This document shows positions 1-9,539 of a stretch of DNA of 40,229 nucleotides, piece after piece. The notes under the pieces are model-generated. The model saw only the letters and a program-made list of their open reading frames with translations, did not search any database and was not told the DNA's origin. The stretch comes from Chromera velia. Lineage: Eukaryota > Sar > Chromeraceae. A program made the position numbers and the translations under genes. The first letter of the stretch is position 1; every line of letters starts with the position of its first letter. The stretch lies in contig JAHBMJ010000311.1 of NCBI GenBank assembly GCA_018398765.1, forward strand, positions 1-40,229. The letters run 5' to 3'.

Positions 1-1
1 G

Positions 2-520
2 ATGATCAACGTAGCCCGTGCTGCCCTCGAGGCTGCCCAGTCCACATCAATCAGAGATGTCAACCGTCACCGCCGACCCACTGAGGCATTTAAAGTGGAG
101 GATTATGTCTTGATCCACCGTTCGTGGTGGGCCACTTCTGCCCGACCCGATGTGCCTGTGTACGCACAAAAGTTGGACGCCCTCTGGTTTGGGCCGTTTG
201 AAGTCACGAAGTTTGACAAATCGAAAGACAACCTAGAAGTTGCTCTGCCCGCAGGGAGTCGAAAGCACCCTGAAGTGCACACTTCCCTGTGCAAACCCTA
301 CCATTCCGAAGGACGTCGGGGACGCCCGCCAGTCCGTCAGCCTGCCTGGGCAGAAGAAGAGTACGAAGTCGAAAAAGTCCTTGCCGTCCGAGGCAGGGGA
401 CGAGGGAAACAGTTCTTGGTTCAGTGGGTGGGTTACGAAGAAAGTGAAGCCACCTGGGAGCTAGCCTCCAATCTGAAGAACGCGCGACAGAAGGTGAACG
501 AATTCTTAAGCCAGCATTAG
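2..520 (+). CDS. Ty3/gypsy pol 3' end: integrase C-terminal domain plus chromodomain (partial)
   Basis: This is the last 172 residues of a Ty3/gypsy polyprotein whose upstream part lies outside the window. Residues about 30-100 fit the integrase C-terminal SH3-like fold: a VEDYVLIHR strand, a [12 protein letters not shown] segment with the family's GPF signature, and an LP...[12 protein letters not shown] ending. Residues about 120-170 form a typical chromodomain ([11 protein letters not shown], then [16 protein letters not shown], then a C-terminal helix). In chromoviruses this module directs integration toward marked chromatin. The frame is open with no stop until the terminal TAG, so this end is not visibly decayed. 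The apparent start is only the window edge. The family call is firm; the host target is unknown. Confidence 0.93.
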   Translation: MINVARAALEAAQSTSIRDVNRHRRPTEAFKVEDYVLIHRSWWATSARPDVPVYAQKLDALWFGPFEVTKFDKSKDNLEVALPAGSRKHPEVHTSLCKPYHSEGRRGRPPVRQPAWAEEEYEVEKVLAVRGRGRGKQFLVQWVGYEESEATWELASNLKNARQKVNEFLSQH

Positions 521-917
521 TCAGTTAAGTCCCAGGACCAGTTAACCGCAGAAAACAGACCCGTCAATGACTTTGCAAAGCACGTGGGGGCACACGCTCA
601 AGAGAGGGGGGCACGTAGTATTATGAGGCGAGGCACGGGGCTGGCCAACCCCGGGCTGAGCCGAACTGGCGCGCCCTACCGCCGTTGGGACCCACACGGC
701 TCACAGCACACGTACGCAGGCTCATGGAGGCGCCGCCATGGCAGTCTGTATTGGAAGAGAAATAATATGCAGACGGGAGTAATTAACATACGACAAATAG
801 AATTAAATAGAAAAGCATGCATTTGTCCTATCAGACGTTGACTGTAAGAAAGCAAGCGCACTGTCAGTTCTTCCGTAAGTAGGATGAGTCAAGTCTCTGA
901 ACTAAGCTAGAACTAGC
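521..917 (+). other. Region after gypsy pol: probable polypurine tract and start of 3' LTR
   Basis: A purine run, AAGAGAGGGGGG, lies at about 600-611. It is placed as a polypurine tract would be, about 80 bp after the pol stop. The following GTAGTATTATGAGG could be the start of a 3' LTR. No second LTR copy is in the window, so I cannot set the LTR's end or confirm it. The rest to 917 holds no gene I can support. Confidence 0.4.
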
Positions 918-1481
918 TTAGGAGGTGGGGAACCAAGCTTCCCTACGGACAGTAGCCATGTCCACCTTCTTTCCATGCCCAGACCTGCGGGAACGATGGC
1001 GGCGTCGGCGTCTGGAGTGACTTGAGACAGAACTGCCTGAGTCGGAGGAAGAAGACGAGGGATCCAAAGGAGACGGCGACTTCTCAGTTGAATGTGCTGG
1101 CCCCTCTGCAGGCATAAAAGGCGCACAATCCGAGAATGCAGGAGGTTGCAAGAGTCTGGGAGGCGGTGACAAGCCTCCTCGCACCATTGAAGTGTATGCG
1201 GGGAGTCCTCCTGAAGAGGGAGCAGGGAGATCACCCAAGGGAGGACGAATTGGGAGGAACACCTCCGAGATGACTCCAGCCTGAACAAAATCTCCTACTC
1301 CAAACTGGTTGGGCAGGGGACGATCTTCATGCTCGGTATCAGTCTGTCCTACTACATGTGGGCGTCGAGCTCCACCCGCCTTTCCAGAAAGGTATCTCAA
1401 AAGAGAAAGGATCTCTGCCTGGCCCTCACGTAAGGCAACCACTTCTTGCTCAACCGAAGCAAGACGTGTCCCGTGAGCCAT
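918..1481 (-). CDS. Unrecognised 187-residue ORF, possibly a retroelement gag N-terminus
   Basis: The ATG at 1481 (MAHGTRLASVEQEVV) opens a 187-codon frame. Residues about 5-35 form a short amphipathic helix suited to a coiled coil. A Pro/Gly/Ser-rich middle follows. The C-terminal part is serine-rich and ends in an arginine cluster (RRRRRHRSRRS). The layout of helix, disordered linker and basic tail resembles gag N-termini of some Ty3/gypsy elements. There is no zinc knuckle or other diagnostic motif, so that is inference from the transposon-dense setting. It runs opposite to the gypsy pol on its left, so if it is gag it belongs to a different insertion. An orphan host exon is also possible. 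Confidence 0.35.
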   Translation of the reverse strand: MAHGTRLASVEQEVVALREGQAEILSLLRYLSGKAGGARRPHVVGQTDTEHEDRPLPNQFGVGDFVQAGVISEVFLPIRPPLGDLPAPSSGGLPAYTSMVRGGLSPPPRLLQPPAFSDCAPFMPAEGPAHSTEKSPSPLDPSSSSSDSGSSVSSHSRRRRRHRSRRSGHGKKVDMATVRREAWFPTS

Positions 1482-1586
1482 AGCGACCAGAAAAAAGAAG
1501 CAGTGCACTCAAAACACAATCAAGTCTGACCACTGATTGATAAAGATTCTGTTATACTTTCAGGTTCATAGGAGAGGCCGTCTGTC

Positions 1587-2186
1587 TTGGCTTTAGCCAG
1601 AGATATACGCTACGATGGATCGATCAGTTTCTGCATGCTTTGCTATGTATTGCTACATTACAACTTTGCATCTCTGTGCATCACGTCTCTCTATGCGCGC
1701 ACGGCCTACTGCCAACGGCCCCGGAAAGCGGCCCAGGGAGAAATCCCAACAGGGGCTCTTTATGCAATAGAATATACGAAAGGGCGAATTATGAAATGGA
1801 CCCGTCCTTTCAAGAAAATCCAAGTATGGGGCGCATTCATAGGAAGGAAGGAGATGGAGAAGCTAGAAGAAGAGACCATGAGAGGTCTCGTTTTTACCTA
1901 TGGGTCCGAGTGGAAGACTCGGATGGTCGATGAGGACGGAACATGGCTCTATGGATTGCTTCTATTGTGGGCGTACGTATGTGGGCGCTGTTTTCGTTGT
2001 GGGGGGTATGTGAAAGAGTATGGTGGTGCAAGAAGTTGTTCGGTTGCTCTTTTCCCTTTGCCTCCCCGTAGAGGCGTTGGACGGACTTGCAATGCATGTA
2101 ACATCTGCCGAAGAGACCCTAGAAACGTTAGGTACCTGCAGGATGGTCAGTGCACTGCCCGTGCAGAAGCTCGTACGGAGACTTAA
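1587..2186 (+). CDS. Unrecognised ORF overlapping repeat copy 1
   Basis: An open frame of about 199 codons crosses the left boundary of the repeat at 1750. Its middle part (YAIEYTKGRIMKWTRPF, then KEMEKLEEETMRGL) is also open in copy 2 (11487-11723), with many amino-acid differences. In copy 2 the frame stops early, at a TAG after the residues LYRLPLL. The N-terminal 50 codons have no counterpart in copy 2. Start codon uncertain. It may be an exon of an element-encoded gene or a chance frame. I recognise no domain. Confidence 0.25.
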   Translation: MALARDIRYDGSISFCMLCYVLLHYNFASLCITSLYARTAYCQRPRKAAQGEIPTGALYAIEYTKGRIMKWTRPFKKIQVWGAFIGRKEMEKLEEETMRGLVFTYGSEWKTRMVDEDGTWLYGLLLLWAYVCGRCFRCGGYVKEYGGARSCSVALFPLPPRRGVGRTCNACNICRRDPRNVRYLQDGQCTARAEARTET

Positions 2187-2467
2187 TTTAGAAAATAAAA
2201 GACATTTGAATGTTTTTATACTTTTTGTGGGTCATTACTAACTTCTCTATTTAAAATAAAATTTATACCTGTGTGGCTGATTTCTATCTATTTTTTTAGA
2301 GATTTGTTGTTTTTTTCTCTATAGAAAGTCCCTACGATGTCTATTTATGATTGAGATTACCTATAGAAATGTAATAGTAAAATATATAGCAGTAATAGTG
2401 AAATGCTACTTTAAAATAAGAACATACTTAGACAGAAGAATCATATATGCTATCTATAAATCAATCA
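1750..2467 (+). repeat. Unnamed dispersed repeat, copy 1 (direct repeat of 11503-12265)
   Basis: From ACAGGGGCTC at about 1750 to AATCAATCA at 2467, the sequence matches 11503-12265 in the same orientation at roughly 90-95% by eye. Flanks on both sides are unrelated. The last 220 bp are AT-rich with AATAAA-like signals, as a 3' UTR would be. Copy 1 lacks a 41-bp segment present in copy 2. The left boundary in both copies falls right after an AG, so the shared block could begin at an exon edge. I cannot name the family. Confidence 0.8.
2020..2241 (+). CDS. Short ORF conserved between the two repeat copies (copy 1)
   Basis: This 73-codon frame ends ...VFILFVGHY. It is open in both repeat copies with only about five residue differences, against many in the frame just upstream. 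The ATG at 2020 is GTG in copy 2, so it is not a conserved start. A better reading is a 3'-terminal exon starting after the acceptor-like CCCCGTAG near 2071, encoding ALDGLAMHVTSAEETLETLG and the rest. AT-rich 3' UTR-like DNA follows. I recognise no domain and do not know the function. Confidence 0.4.
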   Translation: MVVQEVVRLLFSLCLPVEALDGLAMHVTSAEETLETLGTCRMVSALPVQKLVRRLNLENKRHLNVFILFVGHY

Positions 2468-4193
2468 CCCCCCTTTTACAAGAGAAAAGAAAATAAAATC
2501 AATTTTTTTACGTTTTTTTCACCCGATTTGTTCATTCCATCGATCACCCAGCCTTTTCCCTCCAGTTTGAACTACACGTTGCATTCGCATCACCCATTTT
2601 TGAGACAGTCTATCATGCCAACGAGCAGCAGTGCCAGAATTGTTGAATTCCTGCACAGCATCCCGAATCGCTTTTCGAAGAACAGGAATTGATGTGTATT
2701 GCTTTCCATTGCGATACACACGGTTGCTTATGTCCCCATTCACCTTTTCTGTAAGATTGAGGTCTGCAGAGTTTGGAGGGGTATCCAAAGTATTGACATG
2801 TTGTGAAATGATGGCATCTTGTACATCGTCTGTTCTGTGTACAGACCAGTTGTCATCATAAAGGAAATCAGCTTCACTCCTGGGGAACTCTGAATCAATT
2901 GTTCGTCCATATTCTTCTCCATCAACGGTCTTACCACATGGCCAAATAAAAGACGTAAGGGATTGAGCGGTAAGACAAAACCATACAAGCAAACTCCGCC
3001 CCCCATACCGCCGTTGCTCTCTTTCTGGCTTGTCAGTTAAACGCCATCCCCGTCCCTTGGTGGGTCCATCCAGGGTAAAAAACTTTTCATCTGCAAAAGC
3101 AACCTTCTTTCGATTGATAGGGTTCACTACAGACCGAGGCTTCTGGATTCTCACCAGAAGTTCTTTACATTTTGTCACCCGTTTTTCTTTTTGTTCTGGT
3201 GTCAACTCTCGCAGCTTTTTTTGGTCCCTCCGCTCTGTATGAAGGTTGTTCCGAATGCCTTTGACTCCTTTCCTTAGAAACCGAAAGAAGCTGGCACGTG
3301 AAACTGCGTTTCCAACTGTGGCCGCCTTCAATTCATCACCTCCTTTGTCTTCTGACCTAAGATTTGAACGAATTCTTCTTTGTATGCGTGATTCTGGATT
3401 CTCTGAAAGAAAAGGGCTGCGAAAACCTCTAAACTTCTTTGTATGTCCTGGTCCTTGACAAGCTTCATCAAGTGTAGCATAGCTACAGACTTTGGTAACT
3501 GTCTGCCGACAGACCTTGAAGGGGTCTTCATACCGTTCTCCACAAAACTTAATAACGTTTTTTACTGAACGTCCTTCTTTGCGCAAACTACGTATCAATG
3601 CTTTTTGATGTCGAAGCAAGTGCTGACCTGATACCATGGCTTCAACCTGTGAAACAGCCAGATAAGTCTAAGAAAGATCATCTTTTTATGCAGGAACAAT
3701 GGGAGGGAGGGAGGGAGGCACATCAGAGGGGAGAGCAGAGGAAGACGACGATGAAGACGACGCCTGCGCCTCCGTGCTTGAAATCTCTTAGTGTTCCTCT
3801 TAAAGGTGTATCTGAGACTCAGTCGAGAAGCTTCTCGTAGTAGGTAATCTCACTTATAAAGCGATATTTTTGAGCTTGGATCGGATAGCCTGACTGTAGA
3901 TAAATGGCTGCCTGACCTGGCCATATGTGCATATGCGTGCATCATAGAACGTTGTACGTGTATGCAGTTATACAGATACCAATCTCTTGCCGCCGTCTCT
4001 CTCTGTTCTCTTCTTCTTCCCCACCAATCTCAAATAAAAAGTGGCAGAAAATCTATGACATTCAAAACGAAGACCAGATCTGAGATCATGATAATTTTCC
4101 GATGCGATTGGTGCTGTTTTCAGGCTAAAATGGCGATATTTTTTGTCTTTTCATTTCTGTTTGGCGTGTAGAAAAGCCTGAAGCAGGGGGGTG
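2466..4193 (-). mobile_element. Tc1/mariner-type DNA transposon
   Basis: The element contains the DD34E transposase at 2519-3637. The motif CACCCCCCT at 2466-2474 recurs inverted at 4185-4193. These are plausible terminal-repeat tips spanning 1,728 bp, the usual size of Tc1 elements. The inverted match is short and partly homopolymeric, and I see no clean TA target duplication, so the exact ends are tentative. It abuts the end of repeat copy 1 on the left and lies 15 bp from the copia LTR on the right. Between 3638 and 4185 I see no second gene. Confidence 0.6.
2519..3637 (-). CDS. Tc1/mariner (IS630 superfamily) transposase, DD34E
   Basis: A 372-residue transposase that cuts and joins the element's own ends in the nucleus. 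Residues about 5-60 and 100-130 are basic and helical, fitting paired helix-turn-helix DNA binding. The catalytic triad is readable: D183 in FADEKFF, D262 in LYDDNWSVH, and E297 in PNSADLNLTEK (the SPDLNPIE box of the family). There are 34 residues between the second D and the E, giving DD34E. The length is slightly above the usual 340-350. The frame is intact from an ATG to a stop with no internal break, unlike the neighbouring copia element, so this insertion may be younger or still functional. Activity is not shown. Confidence 0.92.
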   Translation of the reverse strand: MVSGQHLLRHQKALIRSLRKEGRSVKNVIKFCGERYEDPFKVCRQTVTKVCSYATLDEACQGPGHTKKFRGFRSPFLSENPESRIQRRIRSNLRSEDKGGDELKAATVGNAVSRASFFRFLRKGVKGIRNNLHTERRDQKKLRELTPEQKEKRVTKCKELLVRIQKPRSVVNPINRKKVAFADEKFFTLDGPTKGRGWRLTDKPEREQRRYGGRSLLVWFCLTAQSLTSFIWPCGKTVDGEEYGRTIDSEFPRSEADFLYDDNWSVHRTDDVQDAIISQHVNTLDTPPNSADLNLTEKVNGDISNRVYRNGKQYTSIPVLRKAIRDAVQEFNNSGTAARWHDRLSQKWVMRMQRVVQTGGKRLGDRWNEQIG

Positions 4194-4208
4194 GCTATGC
4201 TGCCAGAT

Positions 4209-4517
4209 AAAAAGAGCTAAACACTGCTTTTCTAGGGGCGCCTTTGCCTGTGAGCGCACACAGCACTTATAGGTGTTCGTTTTCAGAAGGTGTGTGAAGC
4301 AAGGCTACTTCACTTCCAACTATTAATCAAGTCTCTGTCTTATCTGACTCCATCATTCTGTATCGTCGAATTACTGTTTACATGCATTTACGTACATGCA
4401 CTTAATTCTGTATGCATTGATCTGCAAGATGCGTACATGCTCGGTCATGGCTCTCTGGAGGCGCGCTGTGTGGCGGGACCGGTTGGCCGGTGCCGGCCCG
4501 CTTGCACATTCTGCTCA
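4209..4517 (-). repeat. Copia 3' LTR
   Basis: The minus strand starts TGAGCAG directly after the purine tract AGATAGGGAGG and ends in CTTTTT. It matches 10129-10437 over 309 bp with 14 substitutions and no indels. The CTTTTT end is not the canonical CA. Confidence 0.93.
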
Positions 4518-4528
4518 CCTCCCTATCT
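4518..4528 (-). other. Polypurine tract of the copia element
   Basis: On the minus strand, AGATAGGGAGG lies directly against the TG start of the 3' LTR. This is where the plus-strand primer of reverse transcription is expected. Confidence 0.75.
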
Positions 4529-4585
4529 TGCAAAGATCTATTTCTTTCTTCTGTCATCCTTGTTCTGTCATTTGTTCTTCTCTGC

Positions 4586-5431
4586 TTATGAAAATTCCTT
4601 CCCAGGCCAACATGGCTTAGTCAGCGCGTTGGCCATCTGGACCTCTCTCTTGCACCAAGTCACTGACCCTCTGGTCCGTCCGAGTTCCTGTATGATGAAA
4701 TCAAACATCCCCTATAAGGTACCATCTGCTGCTATACCCGTCCTCAACTGTTCAAAGAATGGGTTACAATCAGTAAAGAATTGTACTTTCGGTTCCTGAC
4801 CCCACAGGTGGGTTGCGAGTGTCTTCAAACGGGGAAGATGCTTGATGACACTTTCGAAGCTAGTTGCTTCTGCTGCTGTGCTACTCCCATGTTTATGGTT
4901 GTGGCGTTTAGTGTGCCATGCTATGATGTTCTGCCATGGGTTGGCTTCCTGCATTGCTGTCTCTGGAGTCCATCCTTCTTTAACCAAGAATATTAGCCAA
5001 CCCAACCTTCCACTGTAGGTCGTTCGGGAGTAGGAGCTGTCACCTAGCACAGCTAGTATGACTCTCTTGAATCGTTTCAGTGCCTGCAGACAGATCGGTT
5101 CTTTTTTCTCCTTTAGCATTTGTAGGACCCTCACTGCTGCTCTGATAACTCTCCTACATGGTCGGGTGGAGTGGTAACTGAGCTCATCTGCCCAGACACG
5201 TCTGGAGGGTCGTGTGCGCACTATCCAATGCAACACACCATTGATACTCCACATGAGTGGCTCTAATCCCCCCTCCTTCTCCATTTCGGTTGCGGGTTCA
5301 AGTTCTGTGGCTTTCACTTCCCCCTTCTTTCTCTTTTCTCCGATCGTTCTCCAAAGGGCATCTGTGTTGACCCCCCTGCTATATGAGTTCTGAGACACCT
5401 CCACTGTCTCATTGAAGAAAGAGAAGTCCAT
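4586..5431 (-). pseudogene. Copia RNase H domain, with an in-frame TAG
   Basis: The translation carries the copia-type RNase H signature: RVILAVLGDSSYS, then SGRLGWLIF, NIIAWHTKRHNHKHGSSTAAEA (the isWkSkkQ...SStaEAE block), and VQFFTDCNPFFEQL (the DN block). A TAG at 4712-4714 interrupts the frame. Beyond it the same frame continues to MANALTKPCWPGKEF, the conserved end of copia polyproteins (ADiLTK), and stops at 4586-4588. The TAG is therefore a lesion, not the natural end. The upstream connection to RT is broken by a stop near 5480. Confidence 0.85.
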
Positions 5432-5479
5432 GCCGGCATATTTGATGCTGGCATCAGAGGGAAGTTCGGAGAGGTGTCC

Positions 5480-5930
5480 CTATTTAAACCTGCTTGTGAG
5501 GAATGCAATTTCTTCTGCGGTCTCTTTCCTACCCCTCCTTGTCCCGAATACATCATCAATCCAATTGATTTGGACACCCACAGTGGGCTCACTTGCCTCA
5601 CCTCTTTTGACTGCCACTCCCGTCTCTACTCGTTCGTATCCTGCCTCACCCTGGACTCCTGCAAGGCTTTTGTCAAAGATGTTGCCTGAGCAGGGCATCC
5701 CGTAGAGTCCCTTTTCCACCAATCGAAGCTCCCCCGGCTTGATTTCGAGGGCTGCTTTTCTAAGGGTCTCGTAGTCTCTGTCGTTCATGTCTTCGTATGG
5801 GTTTTTAGCTGGAATGTGCGGCAGCCAATCGGGAATGATGACTGCGGCTCTCTTCTTATTCTTGTCAGGGGCAGTGAAGAATGCTCCAGAGATGTCCCCC
5901 GCAAAACGAAAGAGACAGAAAGTTAAAGAA
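5480..5930 (-). pseudogene. Copia reverse transcriptase core (RVT_2)
   Basis: RVT_2 landmarks appear in order: FAGDISGAFFTAPD (the qlDVknAFL motif), LRLVEKGLYGMPCSGNIFD (the kaLYGLkqaP motif), and VQINWIDDVFG, with IDD replacing the usual YVDD catalytic centre. The frame opens without an ATG, as expected inside a polyprotein, and ends in a stop at 5480. The frames on either side must be joined by frameshifts, so no intact RT can be made. The preceding KARCFGKGFTDKRAVDTYV block lies in another frame near 5960-6060. Confidence 0.85.
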
Positions 5931-6144
5931 AAATGTAGAACATAAGAATTGCCCAGACAGAAGGTGTTCCCACATAAGTGTCAACCGCTCTTTTGTCTGT
6001 GAAACCCTTTCCAAAGCATCTTGCTTTTAGCTTTCTGTTCTCTAGCCTTGTCTGTCTCGGTTTGTTCTCTTTCATCCTTCCTTTCTTGCCCTTATACTTG
6101 CGAGGCTGCTGCGCCTCTCTGTCTCCCTGAGAACCGTCTGCCTA

Positions 6145-6834
6145 TCATTTTGACTGCCGATCAATTCCTGCCTTCTCTTCCTTCTGCCTGTTCTCTTCCT
6201 TTTCTTTCTCTGCCTGCTTGGTTTCTTTCTCTTTCCAAAGGAGTCTCCAACCCATGCGCATAACAGAGTCCACTTCCTTTCTGTCGACCACCCTACCCAG
6301 CACCCCCTTACCTATAATGTTTTTCAGCCACTCGTCTCTGCATGCCTCATTGAAATCTCCCCTCTCGACCTCTTCCGGAAGTGTAGGGGTTTGCATGGAT
6401 CCCTGCTTGAAGTCATCAGGGACTGTGATAGGATGCTCGGGGTCCGGTCCTAGGTAGAAGCAGTCGTGGGGAGGAGCAAGAAAGAAGACGTTGTCTGCAG
6501 GAGGCTCATCTCCAAGGTCTGCCTCCGGAGGCCCCCCATCCTGTTCCTGTTTGTTGTTTCCACCCAACTGCCCTCCTGTCAGGGCATCGGATGCGAGGAA
6601 GTTCTCTCCGAAGAGAGAATCCTCATCATCACTGTGTTTCGGTTCGTGGTCTCTCCCATCAGGTGACTCGTCCCTTCCCTCTCTATCTCTATCTCCCTCT
6701 CCCTGAGCAGGTGCTTGATTGTTCATACACCTCCCCGCCTGCAATAGGAGAGGGGATGAAATCTGTGTTTCGATTGCAGAAGGAATACGACCCCCTACAA
6801 TCTCAAAATAACGTAGCACATCTGCTTTATGCAC
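6145..6834 (-). pseudogene. Copia integrase-RT linker and N-terminal RT segment
   Basis: The first half is an acidic, low-complexity linker typical of the copia integrase tail. The second half enters RT: FNEACRDEWLKNIIGKGVLGRVV followed by VMRMGWRLLWKEKE, matching the family's W..A...E...l..n.tw.lv..p and W.l..K blocks. A Lys/Glu-rich stretch and a stop at 6145 end it before the RT core, in a different frame. The 6835-7344 interval is recognisable only as scattered, stop-ridden polyprotein. Confidence 0.75.
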
Positions 6835-7344
6835 ATTCGAGGAGATGCCGGAAAAATTCTAGGTGCCATCTGGCTGCTTTGACAGTGAGGAGACGGAGAC
6901 GGTCCGTTTGAATGCCTTTCTAGTCATGGCCATGAGGACCAGCTGGTTGTTCCTTCCCTACACAAGGATGCCTGTGTAGCGTTCCTGTAAAGCTGGTGGC
7001 ACATCAGCCCCATGCTGCTCTGGGATTGCTGCCTGTCCATCGGCTTGCTGCACCCCCCCACCAGAGGCGTGACCATGCACCCCCTCATTGGATACATCTC
7101 CTTAGACAGGGAGGGCGGAAAGGAAATCATTCTGGAAGGACTCTTCAGAAGAAGGGCGAATGGCGTAGGGCTGCTGCTGTTGTGATTCGTTACTCTCGCG
7201 GACCTATTCAGGCCCCCCCCAACATGCCACAATACCCCTCTTCACTGGTTTGACATAGTGGGGATGCGTGTGAATGATGTCCCACACGTCACGGTGCGGT
7301 TGCTTTTGAGTCACGACAGTAAGGTTTTTGTTCTTCTCATAGAG

Positions 7345-8031
7345 CTACACAACCTCGCTGCCTGGAAGTTCGATTCCACTCTCTGTAGTTCGCAACACAC
7401 CCATATCTCTGCAGAGAAAATGGTAGGGAGGGTCAGAGCCGAAGGTTTTCTTCCATTGGGAGGTGCGAAGCACCTTGCTGTATGTCTTAGCTCTGGTGAT
7501 ACTGATCCCTCTGGCCATATGACCCCAGAGGGATTTGGGGCATGAACTAAACCAGTGCTTCCATTCAGCCCGGAAAGCACCAAGCTCTGCTCTTGCATGC
7601 CTGTTTTTCCCCTCCACAAAACCTAGAGCTCCTTTGATTCCGGACAGATGGTCCAAAAATCTCATTCCCCTTCGCTCTGCAAACGTTCCAAACTCCCCCC
7701 CTCGGAATTCAGGTGCATCGTCGCAACGGATGCATGCTGCTACTGTCTTTGGCCCTTCTTTTTGGAATTGTACTCCCCTAAACGACTCAACAAAGTCGAT
7801 ATGCTCTTTGAACCCCTCGATGGACTGGTTTCGTGACCTGAGGGGGTAGTCAAGGTTAAGTCCCTCCCACTCATCAATCACCCGCATGCAGCATTTGTGA
7901 GGCCCTGCCACCTCATCATCATTGGGAAACCAGTGATCAATCTGCATGATGTCGAAGAGCCCACCCGCATCCTCATATCGGGTGGGTACTGGAGCTAGGG
8001 TGGGGATGGTTGCGTTTTTGAGGGGACACAG
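7345..8031 (-). pseudogene. Copia integrase catalytic core (rve)
   Basis: The frame begins just after a TGA at 8032-8034. Landmarks are FDIMQIDHWFP (first catalytic-aspartate region), then FVESFRGVQFQ, IRCDDAPEFRGGEF (the RsDnGgEF motif with the second aspartate), and GALGFVEGKNRHARAEL (the NGvaEr motif, altered to GFVEG). The second Asp region is recognisable but the NG of the third block is changed. A stop at 7345 cuts it off from the linker. This enzyme would insert the cDNA into the genome; this copy is interrupted on both sides. Confidence 0.82.
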
Positions 8032-8860
8032 TCAGCACTCTGTCTCAAGCCTCTTCCAGTCTTCACTCTTTGTCTGCATCCCCCTGCAGGCCAGTATGGG
8101 CTCTAGCTTGTCTCTGCTCACGTGCCCAAATCTCCTGTGTTCTGCCCTCAGTTCCTCGAACCCGATGGTGTGCAACCCCACAGCCCACACGCTCCCCTTG
8201 TCTCTCATTGCTGCTGCTACTTCGTCAGTACGGGGAACAATAATGTCTGTGAATGGAAGGTTTGTTGTGCGTCAACGAGGATCTCCGCTAAGAACCCCCT
8301 GGCGTCCCTCACGACCATATATGATTCCTTCCCCTCTTTCCATAAAATCGTCTCCCCCTCAGCATCATCCTGTCTCATCAAATATGGCACTGGGTCGTGC
8401 GTCAGATAGACCATGACAAAAAGGACTTGCCAGCCTACCCTTCTGACTTTGCATTTCTGTGCGATGCATGCGAGACGGGAGATTCGGATCTTCTTTTCTG
8501 CCTTTTTGTGCGTAAGGCCAAAAGACATGTCAGACTGCCTACTCTAGACAACCATTCCCCCTAGCTCTCTCTCCCATCCTATAGGTGCCATGGTGTATGA
8601 GTCGATATGCATCCGATGGTGTGCAGCAGGTCTGTGTTGACTGACCGATACTGACTTGTCTGGGGGTCTCGCGTCATCTCCAGTGGAGTCTACCATGTAG
8701 GCGTGGTGCTCCTTCACGTCGACAAAGAATGGTTGGGGCGCACCATCCCTCATCCGGAATGTTGTGTGTGATGTCTGTCGAATTCCTCCCTCCGCACCCT
8801 GCCAATACCAGAGAGACAGAGAGAAGGGAGATGAGTGAGGAAGCACAAATATGCACATAT
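8032..8860 (-). pseudogene. Copia protease / GAG_pre-integrase region, disrupted
   Basis: The pre-integrase zinc-binding part is readable: RRFGHVSRDKLEPIL, then a C-x2-C pair split by TGA (C-stop-L-C) at 8032-8034. Upstream the frame changes near 8235, where WKEGKESYMVVRDARGF ends a second frame. Another segment (PQPFFVDVKEHHAYMVDST) lies at 8544-8760. No clear DSGA protease motif survives, so the protease part is inferred from its position between gag and integrase. Confidence 0.6.
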
Positions 8861-8984
8861 TATTTCGAAAACACTCAAGAAGGTGGCCTGCCTTCTGAGA
8901 ACCTTTTCCAGACTGGGAATGATGTCCCGCAAGTTTGCTGACCTCATATTGGTCAGGTGTGCACCCTTGACCATTCTTCTTATG

Positions 8985-9539
8985 TTAAGCGTAGTAGGCT
9001 GCTTTGCCATCGAATCGTCCGGGGCTACCACCTCGAGCAGCTTGCATCCCTCCACGTCCCCTCTGTGAATGGGGGCGTCCTCTACCTCTGGAGTTGGATG
9101 TGGATGCTTGGGGGGTGTTTGCACTGTCCCCCTTCTTCCTACACATACGTGGCCTGTGTCCGTATTTCCCACAGATCTCGCACGTGTGCGTCTTCCCCGG
9201 ACAATCATTCTTCTCAAGCCATTCTGGGTCATGCCCCCCTGCCCTGCCACACTTTGAGCAATCGTTTGGGTTTATTTCTTGGCCTCTCTCTTGCCCCCCA
9301 TGACCTCCTCCTCGACTTGCCCCTGAACTGCCTCTTCCCCGCCCTCTGCTTTTATTCTTCCCCCTCGGAGGGAACCCAGCGCCACCGATAAAGGCAACCT
9401 CCTGCTTGACGACTGCGACTTTCTTCATCTGAGTGATATTGTTGGTGGTGGCGGTCTGCCAGGCAGGCGGACCTCCTGCTGGTTCCGTGATAATGTTGGT
9501 TTGTGTCTTACCTGTGAGCTTTTTTGCCTCCGCAATCAA
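8985..9539 (-). pseudogene. Copia gag C-terminal half: nucleocapsid with zinc knuckle
   Basis: A canonical CX2CX4HX4C zinc knuckle (CEICGKYGHRPRMC) sits about 120 residues in. It is preceded by a second Cys/His cluster (CSKCGRAGGHDPEW...C) and flanked by RGRGR-rich basic stretches. This is a nucleocapsid that would package the element's RNA. The frame is offset by one base from the gag N-terminal half, with a 4-base overlap at 9536-9539, so a frameshift separates the halves. The position, inside gag upstream of the knuckle, suggests decay rather than programmed frameshifting. Confidence 0.8.

Noticed and set aside
4712..4714. Natural end of the copia polyprotein
   Set aside because: The same frame continues past the TAG into the conserved NALTKPCW end motif, so this TAG is a lesion.
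7946..9391. Plus-strand ORFs across the copia element
   Set aside because: Shadows of gag and pol on the other strand, with no recognisable product.
9536..9539. Programmed frameshift in copia gag
   Set aside because: The shift lies inside gag before the zinc knuckle, I see no slippery heptamer, and many other lesions are present. Decay is simpler.
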